Assembly: GCF_026898115.1 (NCBI RefSeq)
Contig: NZ_CP114036.1
Coordinates: forward strand, 6,876,001-6,940,000
DNA: 64,000 nucleotides
From: Streptomyces sp. S465
GTDB taxonomy: Bacteria; Actinomycetota; Actinomycetes; Streptomycetales; Streptomycetaceae
Direction: 5' to 3'
Shown here: positions 25,090 through 33,686 of the stretch, in pieces
Layout of the letters: each line of letters opens with the position of its first letter
Numbering within the stretch: the first letter of the stretch is position 1
Made by a program: the position numbers and the translations under genes
Notes under the pieces: generated by a model
The model's input: only the letters and a program-made list of their open reading frames with translations
Databases searched by the model: none
What the model was told of the DNA's origin: nothing

Positions 25090-26262
25090 TCACTGGTTCG
25101 CGAACTTCTTGCTGACCGCGTTGTAGACGCCCTTGGCCTCGGGACCCAGGTGCGGGCCCGCCAGCCAGGTCGCGTCGGACGGGCCGATCGAGGTGTTGGA
25201 CACCAGCGCCGGCTGGCCGTCCGAGCCCTCGGCCACCCAGCCACCGCCGGAGGAGCCCGCGGTCATGGTGCAGCCGATGCGGTACATCGTCGGCTGCTCG
25301 GCGTCCAGCGAGAGCCGGCCCGGCTTGTCGGCGCACTGGTTCATCTTCTGGCCGTCGAACGGCGCGGCGGCCGGGTAGCCGGTGGCCGTGATCTCGTCGA
25401 TGGACTTCACCGCCGGGGCGTCGAAGTCGACCGGCAGCGCGCCGCCCACCGTCTCCTCGAGCGACTTGCCGCCGCTGACCTCCGGCTTCACATGCATCAC
25501 CGCGAAGTCGTACGGGGCGCCCTTTCCGCCCACGGCCGCACCGGTGTCGATCCACTGTGAGGAGGTCTGCGCCCAGTCGGCCCACCAGACGCCCTTGGGG
25601 GCCAGCTCCTCCTTGGTGGCGTTCTCCAGCTCCGCCTGCGACTTGCCCGAGTCGTTGTAGGAGGGGACGAACATCAGGTTCTTGTACCAGCCGCCGCCCT
25701 TGCCCGCGTGCACGCAGTGGCCCGCCGTCCACACCAGGTTGGACTTGCCGGGGTGCGCCGGGTCCTTGACCACGGTCGCGGAGCAGACCATCGAGCCCTC
25801 GGGGCCGTCGAAGAAGACCTTGCCCGCATAGGGGACGTTGGCGCTGTACGGGCTGGCGACCTCCTTGGCCTGGACCGGCTGCGGATCGGGATCGGTCACA
25901 CCCTGGTCGTCCGCGATGTCGCTGTCGTCGACCGGCTTGTCGGGCTCCTGCGCCTCGCGCATCCGGTCCGGCTTCCACAGACCCTTGATGATCGGGTTGA
26001 TGAAGTCACCGGCCTCCCGCAGCCAGTCGTTCTTGTCCCAGTTGTTCCAGGCACCGTCCTTCCACTGGTCCAGATCGATGCCGAGGTTCTTCAGCTTGTC
26101 GTTGAGATTGTCGGGCAGCTTGATGTCGTCCGCGCCCTGCTGTGCCGACGACTCGGCCGGCTTGGCATCGGTGTTGTCGTCCGAGTCGCACGCGGTGACG
26201 GTGAGCGCCAGCACCGAGGCTATGGCGGCTACGGCCAGCGCGGGTCGGCGTTTGGATGGCAT
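25090..26262 (-). CDS. Trypsin-like serine protease, lipoprotein
   Basis: A 390-residue exported protein. The N-terminus is a lipoprotein signal (SKRRPALAVAAIASVLALTV then TACDS with the lipid cysteine near residue 25). After an acidic linker of about 130 residues comes a chymotrypsin-fold domain: catalytic histidine in VWTAGHCVHAG and serine in TAGSSGGGWV; the aspartate is probably in the YDFAVMHV block. GGGGAG lies upstream of the ATG at 26262; an in-frame ATG at 26322 lacks one. It is divergent from the siderophore-like genes and ends at a shared terminator. Confidence 0.88.
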   Translation of the reverse strand: MPSKRRPALAVAAIASVLALTVTACDSDDNTDAKPAESSAQQGADDIKLPDNLNDKLKNLGIDLDQWKDGAWNNWDKNDWLREAGDFINPIIKGLWKPDRMREAQEPDKPVDDSDIADDQGVTDPDPQPVQAKEVASPYSANVPYAGKVFFDGPEGSMVCSATVVKDPAHPGKSNLVWTAGHCVHAGKGGGWYKNLMFVPSYNDSGKSQAELENATKEELAPKGVWWADWAQTSSQWIDTGAAVGGKGAPYDFAVMHVKPEVSGGKSLEETVGGALPVDFDAPAVKSIDEITATGYPAAAPFDGQKMNQCADKPGRLSLDAEQPTMYRIGCTMTAGSSGGGWVAEGSDGQPALVSNTSIGPSDATWLAGPHLGPEAKGVYNAVSKKFANQ

Positions 26263-26499
26263 GGGCGGAACTCCCCCTGAGGTTCTGAGCTGCTCTACGG
26301 CCTGTGTGGAATTGTCATGCACCGCCCCGGCAACCGGGGTGGCATCCCACTATGCCGGTGCCGCCTACGACGGCTGCGAGCGGGGCCTTGGTTCCCGGCC
26401 GCAAGGATCTTCGCTCAGCCCGTGATCCGGAGCCTGACGCGTCGTTGGTACGTACGGGGGACAGCCGGAGGGTGTTCAGCAGCAGGAGGACCGAGACTC

Positions 26500-28128
26500 G
26501 TGGCCGTGACCCAGCTCCCGTCGTTGGCCCTGTCCGCCGTCCGTGACGACGGTGGTGCCGCCCAGGGCATTCTGCGGCGCCAGGCGCTGCGTGAGTCGGC
26601 CGCCCGCACCTACGCCCGGACGCTGCCCATCGTTCCGGTGCGCGCTCGGGGGATGACGGTCGAAGGGGCCGACGGCCGCCGCTATCTCGACTGTCTCTCC
26701 GGCGCCGGAGCACTGGCCCTGGGGCACAACCACCCGGTGGTGCTGGACGCCGTCCGGGCCGTTCTGGACGCGGAAGCGCCCCTCCAGGTCCTGGACCTGG
26801 CCACACCGGTCAAGGACGCCTTCATGGACGAGCTGTTCGCCACCCTGCCGCCCGCGCTCGCCGCCCGCGCGCGGGTCCAGTTCTGCGGACCGGCGGGCAC
26901 GGACGCGGTCGAGGCCGCGCTCAAGCTGGTGCGGACCGCCACCGGTCGCGACGGCCTGCTCGCCTTCTCCGGGGCGTATCACGGTATGACGGCCGGTGCG
27001 CTGGCCGCCTCCGGAGGCGGCCCGGCGGCCGGTGTGACCCGGTTGCCCTTCCCGTATGACTACCGCTGCCCGTTCGGGGTCGGGGGAGAGCGCGGTGCCG
27101 AACTCTCCGCGCGCTGGACCGAGCGGCTGCTCGACGACCCGAAGGGCGGGACACCCCGCCCGGCCGGGATGATCCTCGAACCCGTGCAGGGCGAGGGCGG
27201 AGTGATTCCGGCACCGGACGCCTGGTTGCGCCGGATGCGGGAGATCACCGAGGCCCGCTCCATCCCGCTCATCGCGGACGAGGTCCAGACCGGTGTCGGG
27301 CGCACCGGGGCCTTCTGGGCGGTCGACCACGCCGGTGTGGTGCCCGATGTGATGGTGCTCTCCAAGGCGATCGGCGGGGGCCTGCCATTGGCCGTCGTGG
27401 TCTACCGGGAGGACCTCGACGTCTGGCCGCCCGGAGCACACGCGGGCACCTTCCGGGGCAACCAGCTGGCGATGGCGGCGGGCGCGGCGACCCTCGCCCA
27501 GGTCCGGGAGAACAACCTCGCCGAGCGGGCGGCGACCGTCGGCGGCCGGATGCTGGAGCGGCTGCGCCGATACGCCGCCGGACGCCCGCAGATCGGGGAG
27601 GTACGCGGTCGCGGCCTGATGATCGGCCTGGAACTGGTCGCCCCGGAGGCCGACCCCGCCACGGAAGCCGACCGCGAGGGGCCCTCGGTCGAGCAAGCCC
27701 ACCAGGCGGGTGCCGAGGGCAGGCGCGCGGACGGACCCCAGCCGAACGGGGCTTCGCGGGATGGAGCTCTGCCGGACGGGACTTCGCTGGACGGGGCCCT
27801 GCCGGATGGGATCCTGCGCGATGGAGACCCATCCACCGCATACGCCGATATCGCGCATACGGTGGCACCGCCCGCTGCCCCCGCACTCGCGGCGGCCGTC
27901 CAGCAGGAATGCCTGCGGCGCGGGCTCATCGTCGAGCTCGGCGGGCGCCACGGCGGGGTGATCCGCCTTCTCCCTCCACTGACCATCACCGACGAGCAGG
28001 CAGAGGCCGTCCTGGACCGGCTCGCCGACGCCCTGGACGCGGCGATCCGCACCGCTGGAACCCACTCCGGCGAAGTCCCGCCCACCGCTTCCCCGTTCGC
28101 CCAGCCGCTCACCGGAGACCACCGGTGA
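26500..28128 (+). CDS. Class III aminotransferase (diaminobutyrate type)
   Basis: PLP-dependent fold-I transaminase, probably making 2,4-diaminobutyrate from aspartate semialdehyde and glutamate. FCGPAGTDAVEAALKLVR, FSGAYHGMT, PLIADEVQTGVGRTG and the PLP lysine Lys289 in VLSKAIGGGLP are clear. At 542 residues it is about 100 longer than usual: a low-complexity insert near residues 390-450 contains three 10-residue repeats. The GTG at 26500 has AGGAGG 10 bp upstream. It heads a three-gene set with an NIS synthetase and an acetyltransferase, as in hydroxamate or citrate siderophore pathways. No DmdR/IdeR-type iron box is seen upstream. Confidence 0.87.
   Translation: MAVTQLPSLALSAVRDDGGAAQGILRRQALRESAARTYARTLPIVPVRARGMTVEGADGRRYLDCLSGAGALALGHNHPVVLDAVRAVLDAEAPLQVLDLATPVKDAFMDELFATLPPALAARARVQFCGPAGTDAVEAALKLVRTATGRDGLLAFSGAYHGMTAGALAASGGGPAAGVTRLPFPYDYRCPFGVGGERGAELSARWTERLLDDPKGGTPRPAGMILEPVQGEGGVIPAPDAWLRRMREITEARSIPLIADEVQTGVGRTGAFWAVDHAGVVPDVMVLSKAIGGGLPLAVVVYREDLDVWPPGAHAGTFRGNQLAMAAGAATLAQVRENNLAERAATVGGRMLERLRRYAAGRPQIGEVRGRGLMIGLELVAPEADPATEADREGPSVEQAHQAGAEGRRADGPQPNGASRDGALPDGTSLDGALPDGILRDGDPSTAYADIAHTVAPPAAPALAAAVQQECLRRGLIVELGGRHGGVIRLLPPLTITDEQAEAVLDRLADALDAAIRTAGTHSGEVPPTASPFAQPLTGDHR
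27745..27834 (+). repeat. Three 30-bp in-frame repeats inside the aminotransferase
   Basis: Three head-to-tail 30-bp units (27745-27774, 27775-27804, 27805-27834) encode NGASRDGALP, DGTSLDGALP and DGILRDGDPS. Further DG/NG-rich coding precedes them. They fall in a loop between the catalytic core and the C-terminal subdomain of the transaminase. Confidence 0.85.
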
Positions 28129-28227
28129 CGTGCCCCGCACCGTACGACCGCAGCACCATCGCACCACCGAAGGAGGCAGGCGCCGGGCCCAGGACGTGAA
28201 CGCCATGACGCCCGCGCCGCACCCACC

Positions 28228-30567
28228 ATGCCGCACACCCCCGGGGGAGCCCCCTTGTCTCCCCAGCCGCAGCCCGTGCCCGGCGCCATGACCGACCCCG
28301 ACGACTCCCCCCGCCCCGGCCCCCCTACGCCCCTCCCGCACGCGTCCCTTTCGACGGTCGGAGCACCGTCCCCGACCGTGACGGCCGCAGGAGCCCAGAC
28401 AGCGCCCCCAGCGTCGCCCCAGCTCCCAGCGGTGGCCTCCTCTCCACCGGCGCCCCCGCCCCTGGCGGCGTCACCATCCCCAGCGGTACCGCAGCCCGTA
28501 CCGGTGTCCCCGTCCCCGGCGGCGCCGCCCGCCACGGCACCGCCTGCGGCGTTGCCGTCTGCCGCGACGTTGCCTGCCGCGGCGCCACCCGTCGCGGCGC
28601 CGCTCGTGAGTGCGGCGGGAGCACCCCGCCCACCGGTCCCGGAGCGCCCCTCCGACGAGTCGTCCCCGCCGCGGCTGTCCCCCCAGGGGGCGCCCTTCGT
28701 CACGACGGCCGTTCCCCGGCAGGACCGCACTGGTCATGACGCACCCGATGACCGCACCCCCCAGGCAGGCGTGGATCCGCTGGACGACCCCGACCCGCAG
28801 ACCGCGGCCGACGCGGCGGCCGTCGAGAACCTGCTGCGCTGCTGGGTACGGGAGAGCGGCCTCGCACGCCCCGAGGAGGGCACCCTGCGCATTCCCCTCG
28901 CCGCCAGCGGAACCGTCCTCCTCGTTCCGGTGCGCTACTGGTCGCCCACCGGCTGGCACCGCTTCGGCCCGCCGCTGCTGGAGCACGGCCCCCATGACGC
29001 ACCCGCTGTCGGAGCGGTCACCCTCGCGGCCCTGCTCACCCGCGAGGCGACGTACAGCGCGCGGCGGGATGATCCCGACGCGGACGCCACCGAACTCGTC
29101 GGCCGTGTCGCGGACTCCGTACGACGCATCGCCTCCTTCCTCGCCCACCGCCGGGCCACGCCGGCCGATCCCGGAGCGAGCACCCTGTTCCTCAGCGCGG
29201 AACAGTCCCTCTTGTTCGGCCACCCCTTGCATCCCACGCCCAAGAGCCGGGAGGGCCTCTCGGACGCCGAATCCACCATCTGCTCACCGGAAACGCGTGG
29301 CTCCTTCCCCCTTCACTGGATCGCGGTCGACCGGTCCGTACTGGCCTGCGAGTCGGCCTGGACGGAGCGCGGCCGCACCGTGCCCGCCGAGCGACTCGCC
29401 CTCTCCCTGGCGGGCAGCGGTCTCCAACTGCCCACCGGGACCGTGCCCGTTCCACTTCATCCCTGGCAGGCTCGTGATATCCGGCTCCGGCCGGACGTCG
29501 CCGCGCTCTTCGACGCCGGCCTGTTGCACGACCTCGGGCCGTCCGGCGGGCACTGGCACCCCACCTCCTCGGTCCGCACCGTCTACCGGCCCGGCGCACC
29601 CGCCATGGTGAAACTCTCCCTCGGTCTGCGGATCACCAACTCCCGTCGTGAGAACCTCCGTAAGGAACTTCGCCGCGGTGTCGAGGTACACCGGCTGCTC
29701 CGCAGCGGACTGGCCGAGCAGTGGCGGGCGGCCTTCCCCGGATTCCCGGGCTTCGACATCGTCCGGGACCCGGCCTGGCTCGCCGTCGACGGACCGGACG
29801 GCGATCCCCTGACCGGCCTGGACGTCGTCATCCGGCACAACCCGTTCGGCCCCGGCGACGACGCCGTCTGCGTCGCCGGACTTGTCGCGCTACGCCCCTG
29901 GCCCGGCCAGCCGGTGATGCGTTCCCGGCTCGCCCACCTCGTCGCCCGGCTCGCCGCTCGCACCGGCCGTTCCACGGCGGCGGTCGGCGCGGAGTGGTTC
30001 CTGCGCTATCTGCACACGGTCGTACGCCCCGTGCTCTGGCTGGACGGAGAAGCCGGCATCGCGCTCGAGGCGCACCAGCAGAACACCCTGGTGCTGCTGG
30101 ACCCTGACGGCTGGCCGATCGGCGGCCGCTACCGGGACAACCAGGGCTACTACTTCCGCGCGTCCCGGCACGCCGAACTCCAGCGCCGGCTGCCCGGTAT
30201 CGGCGGCCGCAGCGACACCTTCGTCCCCGATGAGGTCGCCGATGAGCGGTTCGCCTACTACCTCGGCGTCAACAACGTCCTTGGGCTGATCGGTGCCTTC
30301 GGATCCCAGCGGCTCGTCGACGAGCGCGTCCTTGTGGCCGCGTTCCGCCGTTTTCTCACCGATGCCGCGTCCGGCCGCGGCAGGACCCGCTCATCTCTCC
30401 CCGCCCGGCTCCTGGAGTCCCCCACCCTGCGGTGCAAGGCCAATCTGCTCACGCGGCTGCGCGGCCTGGACGAACTCGTGGGACCGGTGGACACCCAGTC
30501 CGTCTATGTGACCATCGCCAACCCCCTCGCCATGTCTGACACCACTGCTGTCGCCCCCACGGCTTGA
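28228..30567 (+). CDS. IucA/IucC family NIS siderophore synthetase
   Basis: ATP-dependent NRPS-independent siderophore synthetase that joins a carboxylate to an amine or hydroxylamine. The catalytic part shows GHPLHPTPKSREGL, PVPLHPWQ, HWHPTSSVRTVY, KLSLGLRITNSRRENLRKEL and EAHQQNTLV, all family motifs. The frame from ATG 28228 gives 779 residues; the first 180 are Pro/Ala-rich, of lower third-position GC and not part of the family. A GTG at 28771 would give 598 residues, the usual length, so the true start is uncertain. It lies 99 bp after the aminotransferase and 70 bp before the acetyltransferase. Confidence 0.87.
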   Translation: MPHTPGGAPLSPQPQPVPGAMTDPDDSPRPGPPTPLPHASLSTVGAPSPTVTAAGAQTAPPASPQLPAVASSPPAPPPLAASPSPAVPQPVPVSPSPAAPPATAPPAALPSAATLPAAAPPVAAPLVSAAGAPRPPVPERPSDESSPPRLSPQGAPFVTTAVPRQDRTGHDAPDDRTPQAGVDPLDDPDPQTAADAAAVENLLRCWVRESGLARPEEGTLRIPLAASGTVLLVPVRYWSPTGWHRFGPPLLEHGPHDAPAVGAVTLAALLTREATYSARRDDPDADATELVGRVADSVRRIASFLAHRRATPADPGASTLFLSAEQSLLFGHPLHPTPKSREGLSDAESTICSPETRGSFPLHWIAVDRSVLACESAWTERGRTVPAERLALSLAGSGLQLPTGTVPVPLHPWQARDIRLRPDVAALFDAGLLHDLGPSGGHWHPTSSVRTVYRPGAPAMVKLSLGLRITNSRRENLRKELRRGVEVHRLLRSGLAEQWRAAFPGFPGFDIVRDPAWLAVDGPDGDPLTGLDVVIRHNPFGPGDDAVCVAGLVALRPWPGQPVMRSRLAHLVARLAARTGRSTAAVGAEWFLRYLHTVVRPVLWLDGEAGIALEAHQQNTLVLLDPDGWPIGGRYRDNQGYYFRASRHAELQRRLPGIGGRSDTFVPDEVADERFAYYLGVNNVLGLIGAFGSQRLVDERVLVAAFRRFLTDAASGRGRTRSSLPARLLESPTLRCKANLLTRLRGLDELVGPVDTQSVYVTIANPLAMSDTTAVAPTA

Positions 30568-30637
30568 CCCCGCGATCACGCCCCTCACCCTCACGTCTCT
30601 CAGGACGTGCCCAGACCCATGAGAGGAGAGCGTCGCC

Positions 30638-31336
30638 GTGCCGCACACCGACTCCACCACGAACTCCGACACCGACGACACCATCGACCTGCGGCTGCGC
30701 CAGGAAGAGGACGCCGCACGACTCATCGACCTGGACTCCACCGGGCCGGGGGTCGAGGACCGGCCGGATCTGCTGGACCACATCGCCGAATGGGGACCCG
30801 TCAGCACCTCGGCGGGTGCCTTCCAGCTCGTCCCGGTCCGCATCGGGCGCGATCTGCGGCTCATCGCTCGCTGGATGAACGACCCGTCCGTGGCCGCCTT
30901 CTGGGAGCTCGACGGTCCCGATGAGACCACCGCGAGCCACCTCGGCGGCCAGCTCCACGGTGACGGCCGCAGCGTGCCCTGCCTGGGCGTCCTGGACGGC
31001 GTCCCGATGAGCTATTGGGAGGTATACCGCGCAGATCTGGACCCGCTCGCGCGGTACTACCCGGCCCGGCCGCACGACACGGGTCTCCACTTGCTCATCG
31101 GCCGGGTCAGCGATCGTGGCCGTGGCCTGGGGACGACCCTGCTCCGCGCGGCGGCCGACCTCGTGCTCCGGCACCGTCCGTCCTGCACTCGCGTCGTGGC
31201 CGAACCGGACCTTCGCAACACCCCTTCCGTGGCGGCCTTCCTCGGCGCCGGCTTCCGCTTCTCGGCGGAGATCGAACTCCCTGGCAAACGCGCCGCGCTG
31301 ATGCTGCGCGACCGCGCCCTGCGACATCTCCTGTGA
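30638..31336 (+). CDS. GNAT acetyltransferase, siderophore type
   Basis: A 232-residue GCN5-related acyltransferase of the IucB/RhbD kind. After a polar N-terminus of about 60 residues, FQLVPVRIGRDLRLIARWMND and FWELDG begin the family region; LLIGRVSDRGRGLGTTLLRA is the acetyl-CoA loop. The GTG at 30638 has GAGAGGAGAG upstream. Placement after the aminotransferase and NIS synthetase suggests it acylates the amine building block. A rhizobactin-like route would also need a decarboxylase and an N-monooxygenase, neither of which is in the window. Confidence 0.86.
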   Translation: MPHTDSTTNSDTDDTIDLRLRQEEDAARLIDLDSTGPGVEDRPDLLDHIAEWGPVSTSAGAFQLVPVRIGRDLRLIARWMNDPSVAAFWELDGPDETTASHLGGQLHGDGRSVPCLGVLDGVPMSYWEVYRADLDPLARYYPARPHDTGLHLLIGRVSDRGRGLGTTLLRAAADLVLRHRPSCTRVVAEPDLRNTPSVAAFLGAGFRFSAEIELPGKRAALMLRDRALRHLL

Positions 31337-31337
31337 A

Positions 31338-31357
31338 CATCCGCGACCATCCGCGAC
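31338..31357. repeat. 10-bp tandem repeat after acetyltransferase stop
   Basis: CATCCGCGAC is repeated exactly, 31338-31347 and 31348-31357, one base after the TGA stop codon (31334-31336). Confidence 0.8.
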
Positions 31358-31528
31358 CCCCGGTGATGAATCCGTTTCGATGCGAGACTCTGCTGTTGTT
31401 ACACCGCTCGGCCGTTCGCGGTTCCCACGCAGCGGGGACCCGCCCGAACTCCGATCCCGCCGGAACCGTCCGTCACCGACCACTCCGAGGAGAGTGATGT
31501 CGGTGCCGCCCCGTAGGCTGGCAGCCCT

Positions 31529-33529
31529 ATGACTGAATCGTCCTCGCCTCCACTCGCCGATCTGCTGCACGCCGCCGTCACCGCCGTCGGCGGCACCGAG
31601 CGCCCTGGCCAGGCCGCCATGGCCCAAGCCGTGGCGGAGGCGATCGACGACGGCTCCCATCTGCTGGTTCAGGCCGGCACCGGCACCGGGAAGTCCCTCG
31701 GCTATCTGGTCCCTGCCCTCGCCCACGGCGAGCGCGTCGTCGTCGCTACGGCGACCCTCGCCCTGCAGCGGCAGCTCGTCGAGCGCGACCTGCCCCGCAC
31801 CGTGGAGGCACTGCATCCGCTGCTGCGCCGCCGCCCCGAGTTCGCGATGCTCAAGGGCCGCTCCAACTATCTGTGCCTGCACCGGCTCCACGAGGGCGTC
31901 CCGCAGGAGGACGCCGAGGAGTCCGGCCTGTTCGATCCCTTCGAGGCCGCCGCCCCCACCAGCAGGCTCGGCAAGGACTTGCTGCGGCTGCGCGATTGGT
32001 CGGACGAGACCGAGACGGGTGACCGGGACGATCTGACCCCCGGAGTCTCGGACCGCGCCTGGTCTCAGGTGTCGGTCACCTCCCGGGAATGCCTCGGTGC
32101 GTCCAAGTGCGCCTATGGCGCGGAGTGCTTCGCCGAGGCCGCCCGTGAGCGGGCCAAGCTCGCCGAGGTCGTCGTCACCAACCACGCGCTGCTCGCCATC
32201 GATGCCATCGAGGGCGCCCCCGTGCTGCCCAGCCATGAGGTGCTGATCGTCGACGAGGCCCATGAGCTGGTCTCCCGGGTCACCGGCGTCGCCAGCGGAG
32301 AGCTCACCCCCGGCCAAGTCAACCGCGCCGTGCGGCGTGCCGCGAAGCTGGTCAACGAACAGGCGGCGGACGCCCTCCAGACCGCCTCGGAGGGTTTCGA
32401 GCGGCTGATGGAGCTCGCCCTGCCCGGACGCCTGGAGAAGATCCCCGAGGAGCTCAGCCATGTGCTGATGGCGCTGCGCGACGCGGCCCGCACGGTGATC
32501 TCGGCGCTCGGTGCCACGCGGGACGCCTCGGTCAAGGACGAGGACGCGGTCCGCAAGCAGGCGCTGGGGGCCGTGGAGAACATCCACCAGGTGGCCGAGC
32601 GGATCGTTGAGGGGTCCGAGTACGACGTGGTCTGGTACGAGCGGCACGACCGCTTCGGTGCCTCGCTGCGTGTCGCCCCGCTCTCCGTGTCCGGGCTGCT
32701 GCGCGAGAAGCTGTTCGAGGACCGGTCCGTCGTCCTCACCTCCGCCACGCTCAAGCTCGGCGGGGACTTCAACGGAGTGGCCGCCTCCCTCGGTCTCGCC
32801 CCCGAGAGTCCGCAGGACCCGGAGGGCGGCGAGGACGCAGCGCCCCGCTGGCAGGGCCTCGACGTCGGCTCGCCCTTCGACTACTCCAAGCAGGGGATTC
32901 TCTACGTCGCCAAGCACCTCGCCCAGCCAGGCCGCGAGGGCAGCCGCGCCGATATGCTCGATGAGCTCGCCGAGCTGGTGGAGGCCGCGGGTGGCCGGAC
33001 GCTCGGGCTGTTCTCCTCGATGCGCGCCGCCCAGGCGGCCGCAGAGGAACTGCGCGGGCGCCTTGACATGCCCATCCTCCTCCAGGGCGAGGAGACGCTG
33101 GGCGAGCTGATCCGCGCCTTCGCCGCCGACGCCAGGACCTGTCTGTTCGGCACGCTGTCCCTCTGGCAGGGCGTCGATGTGCCGGGGCCCAGCTGTCAGT
33201 TGGTGGTCATGGACCGGGTGCCCTTCCCCCGCCCCGACGACCCTCTGATGAGCGCTCGCCAGAAGGCGGTGGAGGAGGCCGGGGGCAATGGCTTCATGGC
33301 CGTCGCCGCGACCCATGCCGCCCTGCTCATGGCCCAGGGGGCGGGACGGCTCGTGCGGGCTTCGGGTGACCGCGGCATCGTCGCCGTCCTGGATCCGCGT
33401 GTCGAGCGGGCTCGGTACGGGTCGTTCCTGCGCAAGTCCATGCCGGACTTCTGGTATACGACCGACCGCAACCAGGCGCGCCGCTCGCTGGCCGCCATTG
33501 ACGCGGCGGCCAAGGCTCAGGGGGCCTAG
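31529..33529 (+). CDS. DinG-type ATP-dependent DNA helicase
   Basis: Superfamily 2 iron-sulfur helicase of the XPD/DinG group, 666 residues. Walker A is QAGTGTGKSLGYL, the DEAH box is LIVDEAHEL, and four cysteines suited to an Fe-S cluster lie between them (NYLCLHRL, RECLGASKC, GAECF). C-terminal helicase motifs include SATLKLGG, GRTLGLFSS and QGAGRLVR. The ATG at 31529 lies 9 bp after TAGGCT (31514-31519), so the mRNA is near-leaderless. No SOS box is visible although lexA is the next gene. It unwinds 5'-3' DNA, probably in repair of replication or transcription conflicts. Confidence 0.93.
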   Translation: MTESSSPPLADLLHAAVTAVGGTERPGQAAMAQAVAEAIDDGSHLLVQAGTGTGKSLGYLVPALAHGERVVVATATLALQRQLVERDLPRTVEALHPLLRRRPEFAMLKGRSNYLCLHRLHEGVPQEDAEESGLFDPFEAAAPTSRLGKDLLRLRDWSDETETGDRDDLTPGVSDRAWSQVSVTSRECLGASKCAYGAECFAEAARERAKLAEVVVTNHALLAIDAIEGAPVLPSHEVLIVDEAHELVSRVTGVASGELTPGQVNRAVRRAAKLVNEQAADALQTASEGFERLMELALPGRLEKIPEELSHVLMALRDAARTVISALGATRDASVKDEDAVRKQALGAVENIHQVAERIVEGSEYDVVWYERHDRFGASLRVAPLSVSGLLREKLFEDRSVVLTSATLKLGGDFNGVAASLGLAPESPQDPEGGEDAAPRWQGLDVGSPFDYSKQGILYVAKHLAQPGREGSRADMLDELAELVEAAGGRTLGLFSSMRAAQAAAEELRGRLDMPILLQGEETLGELIRAFAADARTCLFGTLSLWQGVDVPGPSCQLVVMDRVPFPRPDDPLMSARQKAVEEAGGNGFMAVAATHAALLMAQGAGRLVRASGDRGIVAVLDPRVERARYGSFLRKSMPDFWYTTDRNQARRSLAAIDAAAKAQGA

Positions 33530-33611
33530 GGTCTGCCGTCAAAGAAAGCAGGGCTCCCCGTTTGTCGACGGGACCTGGCGAGGGGTGTCCCGCGTCGGCC
33601 CGCATACAGCA

Positions 33612-33645
33612 GGGCCCCGGAACCGGCGCAGTGGTTCCGGGGCCC
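33612..33645. terminator. Bidirectional terminator
   Basis: GGGCCCCGGAACC and GGTTCCGGGGCCC form a perfect 13-bp stem with an 8-base loop between the convergent dinG-like and lexA genes. Confidence 0.9.
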
Positions 33646-33686
33646 GGTCGTGGGGCACGCTAGAGGCGCACCTCGATCCGGCGCGC

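Noticed and set aside
28196..28291. Small ORF (GTG 28196, TGA overlapping ATG 28288) before the NIS synthetase domain
   Set aside because: It has GGAGG upstream and an ATGA overlap, but its Pro/Cys-rich product resembles no known peptide and the overlap could be chance in GC-rich DNA; not called as a gene.
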